Positions 6,137-8,353 of a stretch of 8,353 nucleotides of DNA are shown here, one piece after another. Made by a program: the position numbers and the translations under genes. Within the stretch, counting starts at the first letter, position 1. Each line of letters begins with the position of its first letter. The stretch comes from JAUXLW01 sp964195005 (lineage in GTDB: Bacteria > Actinomycetota > Acidimicrobiia > Spongiisociales > SHLN01), in the NCBI GenBank assembly GCA_964195005.1, contig CAXMOO010000116.1, forward strand, positions 1-8,353, written 5' to 3'. The notes under the pieces are model-generated. The model ran no database searches, was not told where the DNA came from, and was given only the letters and a program-made list of their open reading frames with translations.

Positions 6137-6849
6137 TAGTGACGTAAGCCGGGCCTGACCGTACTGAGGTAAGCGCGCGTCTGCTCACTGCCGACCACGG
6201 AGGCGTACTTTTGGCTCATTTCGAACAAGTTGACTCGATGGGAAGTTGGGCTCCGGTCGAACGTGGCTTCGGCGATCACGAACGGATTGAAGTTCCAGGA
6301 GAACGCATCGACCACCGTTGCCCGCACGCACCCACTAGTTGAGCCTCCAGCTACCAAGACCGTGTCGACGCCCAGCTTGACCAGCCAGGTGGCCAACGGA
6401 GTAGCAAAGAATGCACTCGGTTTGGCCTTGGTCACGACTAGCTCGCCGGAAAGGGGAGCAATCTCATCCACGATGTGATGGGAGCGGGGTGGCTCCTCGC
6501 CCGATTCGAGCTTGGCCGACCATCCGCCCGCCTCCGCATCGGTCCTCCGGGATGAGTTACGCGAATAGATCACGGGCACATCGGCCCCGCGGGCGGCTGC
6601 CAGCAAACTTCTAATCTGGTCGATTGCCTCCCATGCTGCCCCACCACAAGAGAGTGGATACGCCTCTTCACCGGCGCGATCGCCGGTAAATGCGTAGGTG
6701 ACATCCACAACCAGAAGCGCCGGACGGGACCCCGGCCTGGCTTGTTGTCCGTATCCGGCCGCCCGGTAGGCACCGAGCTCCTCGTCACTGAAGATACCGG
6801 CCGCCAACTCCAGCGGATCTATCGGGTCCAGCCCAACTCCCTCCGTCAT
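6136..6849 (-). CDS. Isochorismatase-superfamily cysteine hydrolase, N-carbamoylsarcosine amidase-like
   Basis: This 237-residue cytoplasmic amidohydrolase has the full isochorismatase-fold triad: D49 (LLVVDVTYAFTGD), K141 (VVTKAKPSAFF) and C174 (GGSTSGCVRATVVDAF). The GSTSGCVR cysteine loop and the long N-terminal arm (residues 1-40, before the first strand) are typical of N-carbamoylsarcosine amidase relatives. Those enzymes release carbamate and ammonia from an N-carbamoyl amine; ureidoacrylate hydrolase RutB and nicotinamidase share the fold. The actual substrate is unknown. The ATG start (6849-6847) overlaps the stop of the upstream LLM gene as ATGA, and its own TAG overlaps the GTG of the membrane-protein gene. 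It is thus translated in step with both neighbours. Pairing with an LLM oxidoreductase resembles the RutA/RutB partnership and suggests it acts on a ureido or carbamoyl product of that enzyme. Confidence 0.85.
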   Translation of the reverse strand: MTEGVGLDPIDPLELAAGIFSDEELGAYRAAGYGQQARPGSRPALLVVDVTYAFTGDRAGEEAYPLSCGGAAWEAIDQIRSLLAAARGADVPVIYSRNSSRRTDAEAGGWSAKLESGEEPPRSHHIVDEIAPLSGELVVTKAKPSAFFATPLATWLVKLGVDTVLVAGGSTSGCVRATVVDAFSWNFNPFVIAEATFDRSPTSHRVNLFEMSQKYASVVGSEQTRAYLSTVRPGLRH

Positions 6850-7814
6850 CGCTTGAGCTCGTCCAGTCCGACCTCAGCCAGCAGCTCGAGCTGTTCAAGG
6901 TATCGGGGAAAATCGAGCCGTAGATCGAGCACGACGTAGTCGAGCCCTCGTTCGGCAAACTTCGCCAGCTCGTGCTTGCATTCCTGCGGCGTTCCCGCGA
7001 TCACCAGACCTTCCAGATCCTCGATGGTGCTGAATGAGCCGGAAGCGGGAGGGAGCCAGAACTTAGCGCCGGACGAGCTCTTGGCAAGAGCAGCAACGTC
7101 AATGCCGGTTCGCGCTTCCTCACGATCCCGATGGACCTTTACGATCGGCACAACTCCGACCATCAGACTCTTGCCCGCTGCTGCACTGTGCTCCTCGAGA
7201 TATCTAAGCCGGGCATCGAGTGTGGCAAGGGGGATCCGGCCCGGCATCCAGCCGTCCATGTGTGTCAGGGCACGCCGGATCGAAGCCTGGGTAGTTCCGC
7301 CGTACACAAGCGGGATCGGTGCCACCGGTTTCGGCTCGAGCGTTATGTGCTCCAAGGTGAAGACCTTGCCCTGGTAGGACACGTCGTCCGACGTCCACAC
7401 GGCTCGCATGATGTCGACGGTCTCCGCAAATATCTCTTCCCGGTCTTCCCGCCGGAAGCCGGCAGCGCCAAACTCGGCCGGGTCGTTACCGAGACCGTAA
7501 CCGCCGATCACGCGGCCGTTGGACAAGACGCTAAGGGCCGCCAGGTTTTGCGCGACTTTGAGGGGCCAGCGGATGGGTATGAGCACGGCCATGCCCAGTT
7601 TCACACGGGTGGTGACGGCGCTGACTGCTGCCAGCGTCATCAACGGTTCGATGAACGTCCTATCCGAACCTTCCATCTCGTGGGGCGTCCAGAGGATGTG
7701 GTCACGCACCCACAGCGAGTCATAGCCCATGTCCTCGACGAGGCGGCTTCCCTCGATGAGTGTTTCAACCCTGGCGTGCTCTCCAAAGTGAGGAAGCAGA
7801 ACACCGATCTCCAT
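6846..7814 (-). CDS. LLM class oxidoreductase, F420- or FMN-dependent (second in four-gene operon)
   Basis: This 322-residue luciferase-like TIM-barrel enzyme shows IGVLLPHFG (residues 3-11), DMGYDSLWVRDH (28-39, with the D-H pair near the cofactor), TRVKLGMAVLIPIRWP and the family signature LSNGRVIGGYGLGND (97-111). It ends with GLDYVVLDLRL and a C-terminal helix. It should bind FMN or F420 and act on a small organic substrate; the F420 group is favoured by overall likeness only. An in-frame TTG at 7817 would add one residue, but ATG at 7814 is preferred because GAAGGG (7828-7823) lies 8 bases ahead of it. That ATG shares one base with the cupin stop (TGATG), and the gene's own stop overlaps the cysteine-hydrolase start as ATGA. 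It is clearly distinct from the LLM at 3416-4441, for example in the 40-60 and 105-120 regions, so the two are not a recent duplication. Confidence 0.85.
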   Translation of the reverse strand: MEIGVLLPHFGEHARVETLIEGSRLVEDMGYDSLWVRDHILWTPHEMEGSDRTFIEPLMTLAAVSAVTTRVKLGMAVLIPIRWPLKVAQNLAALSVLSNGRVIGGYGLGNDPAEFGAAGFRREDREEIFAETVDIMRAVWTSDDVSYQGKVFTLEHITLEPKPVAPIPLVYGGTTQASIRRALTHMDGWMPGRIPLATLDARLRYLEEHSAAAGKSLMVGVVPIVKVHRDREEARTGIDVAALAKSSSGAKFWLPPASGSFSTIEDLEGLVIAGTPQECKHELAKFAERGLDYVVLDLRLDFPRYLEQLELLAEVGLDELKR

Positions 7815-8206
7815 CAACCGGGCCCTTCGTCTTCAACTACGTGAAAGTCGTTCCCGGCCGGAGCGTAGACCTCGATGAACCGTGCGGTGTCCTCTCCCGG
7901 GTTGCTGGTTCGGTGCACCATGCCGGGAGGGATAAACAGGACGTCATCGCGCTCGAGATGCCGAACCTCCCCCGCCACCTCGACGTCCAAGCATCCCGCG
8001 AGCACGACGTATATGTTCTCAGCGCGCTCGTGGTAGTGAGCCGGTCCCGGGCCGGAGTCGGGCGCCAGATAGTTGACGTGGATGTCAACATTGCGGGCCG
8101 AACCCTGTTCCTCGTCGACCAGGCGGACCGACTCACCACGTTTGCCCCGCAGCGGTCGCCGCGGAGCCTCATGCAGGTTGGTTACGAAAGGGCGCAGATA
8201 TTTCAT
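7814..8206 (-). CDS. Small single-domain cupin protein, first gene of the minus-strand operon
   Basis: This 130-residue protein folds as one beta-barrel cupin. Motif 1 is PGPAHYHERAENIYVVLAG with metal ligands H57, H59 and E63. Motif 2 is DDVLFIPPGMVHRTSN with ligand H98. All four usual ligands are present, so a bound divalent metal is expected. Small cupins include isomerases, dioxygenases, lyases of ureides (ureidoglycolate lyase-like) and ligand sensors; nothing here decides between them. The ATG at 8206 is chosen because homology begins close to it. The frame is open to a TTG at 8296, but that stretch is low in sense and covers the divergent spacer. The ribosome binding site is modest (GGGA about 6-7 bases upstream). 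The stop overlaps the ATG of the LLM gene by one base. Confidence 0.8.
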   Translation of the reverse strand: MKYLRPFVTNLHEAPRRPLRGKRGESVRLVDEEQGSARNVDIHVNYLAPDSGPGPAHYHERAENIYVVLAGCLDVEVAGEVRHLERDDVLFIPPGMVHRTSNPGEDTARFIEVYAPAGNDFHVVEDEGPG

Positions 8207-8242
8207 CGGATCCCGTTGGGTCGACCTGCGGAACTCTAGACC

Positions 8243-8278
8243 CGGTACCGCGCCGGAGACCTCGGTACAGTCGAGTAC
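8243..8278. promoter_or_regulatory. Helically phased GTAC motifs in the divergent spacer, candidate operator
   Basis: In the 89-base spacer between the cupin start and the divergent gene, CGGTAC occurs at 8243-8248 and again at 8263-8268, and a third GTAC lies at 8275-8278. The GTAC cores are offset by exactly 20 and 10 bases, so they face the same side of the helix. GTAC is itself symmetrical, as expected for dimer-binding half or full sites. The position suits control of both transcription units. No convincing -35/-10 pair was found for either direction, and no regulator gene is in the window. Confidence 0.3.
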
Positions 8279-8295
8279 ACACGAGCACGGTGCCA

Positions 8296-8353
8296 ATGGA
8301 AACCGTTCACTTCTTTACAACGCCCGGAGTCCGGCTGGCCGCCGACCTCTATG
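8296..8353 (+). CDS. N-terminus of a divergent gene, possibly an alpha/beta hydrolase (3' truncated by window)
   Basis: Nineteen codons are visible, from an ATG at 8296 to the window edge: VHFFTTPGVRLAADLY after the first three residues. The pattern of a strand, then (D/P)GVRLAADLY, is the typical opening of alpha/beta hydrolases such as dienelactone-hydrolase or X-Pro-dipeptidyl-peptidase (S15)-like enzymes. The Ser-Asp-His triad would lie further on, outside the window. No strong ribosome binding site is seen upstream. The identification rests on a short segment and could be wrong. Confidence 0.45.
   Translation, partial: METVHFFTTPGVRLAADLY

Noticed and set aside
7131..7844. Plus-strand open frame of 237 codons opposite the LLM gene
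   Set aside because: It is antisense to a well-supported LLM gene and its translation has no recognisable motif.
8207..8296. Cupin start at the upstream TTG (30 extra residues)
   Set aside because: The extra residues show no family likeness and would fill the divergent spacer. The ATG at 8206 gives a normal-length cupin.

Overview
The window is GC-rich and has tightly packed genes, GTG and TTG starts as well as ATG, and three luciferase-like monooxygenase (LLM) oxidoreductases of the type that usually use coenzyme F420. This suggests an F420-making bacterium, most likely an actinobacterium (an uncultured acidimicrobial or thermoleophilic lineage would fit), with Chloroflexota as the alternative. 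The assignment is inferred from gene content. No rRNA, tRNA, CRISPR array, transposase or phage gene is visible.

Layout: (1) 1-386, the C-terminal end of a class III adenylate cyclase. (2) 387-704, about 318 bases with no convincing gene. (3) 705-2144 (+), a dihydroorotase-like cyclic amidohydrolase starting at a TTG. (4) 2134-3354 (-), an M20-family metallohydrolase convergent with it and overlapping it by 11 bases; three of its expected metal ligands are replaced. (5) 3416-5443 (+), a two-gene unit: an F420-type LLM oxidoreductase followed by a homologue of F420-dependent glucose-6-phosphate dehydrogenase. (6) A 14-bp perfect palindrome at the convergent junction (5451-5464). (7) 8206-5456 (-), a four-gene operon transcribed cupin, LLM oxidoreductase, N-carbamoylsarcosine-amidase-like cysteine hydrolase, YczE-type membrane protein; every junction is a 1- or 4-base stop/start overlap. 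(8) 8296-8353 (+), the first 19 codons of a divergent gene that may be an alpha/beta hydrolase. The divergent spacer before it has GTAC motifs spaced by whole helical turns.

Taken together the genes look like a catabolic or detoxifying region for cyclic amides, ureides or related N-heterocycles. It holds a ring-opening amidohydrolase, an amidase-type cysteine hydrolase paired with an LLM enzyme (as in the RutA/RutB logic of uracil breakdown), a possible F420-reducing dehydrogenase next to an LLM enzyme that could use reduced F420, and a membrane protein that could serve transport. The substrate cannot be read from the sequence. The link between the plus- and minus-strand units is inference from proximity. 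The most unusual gene is the M20 protein with its altered metal centre.
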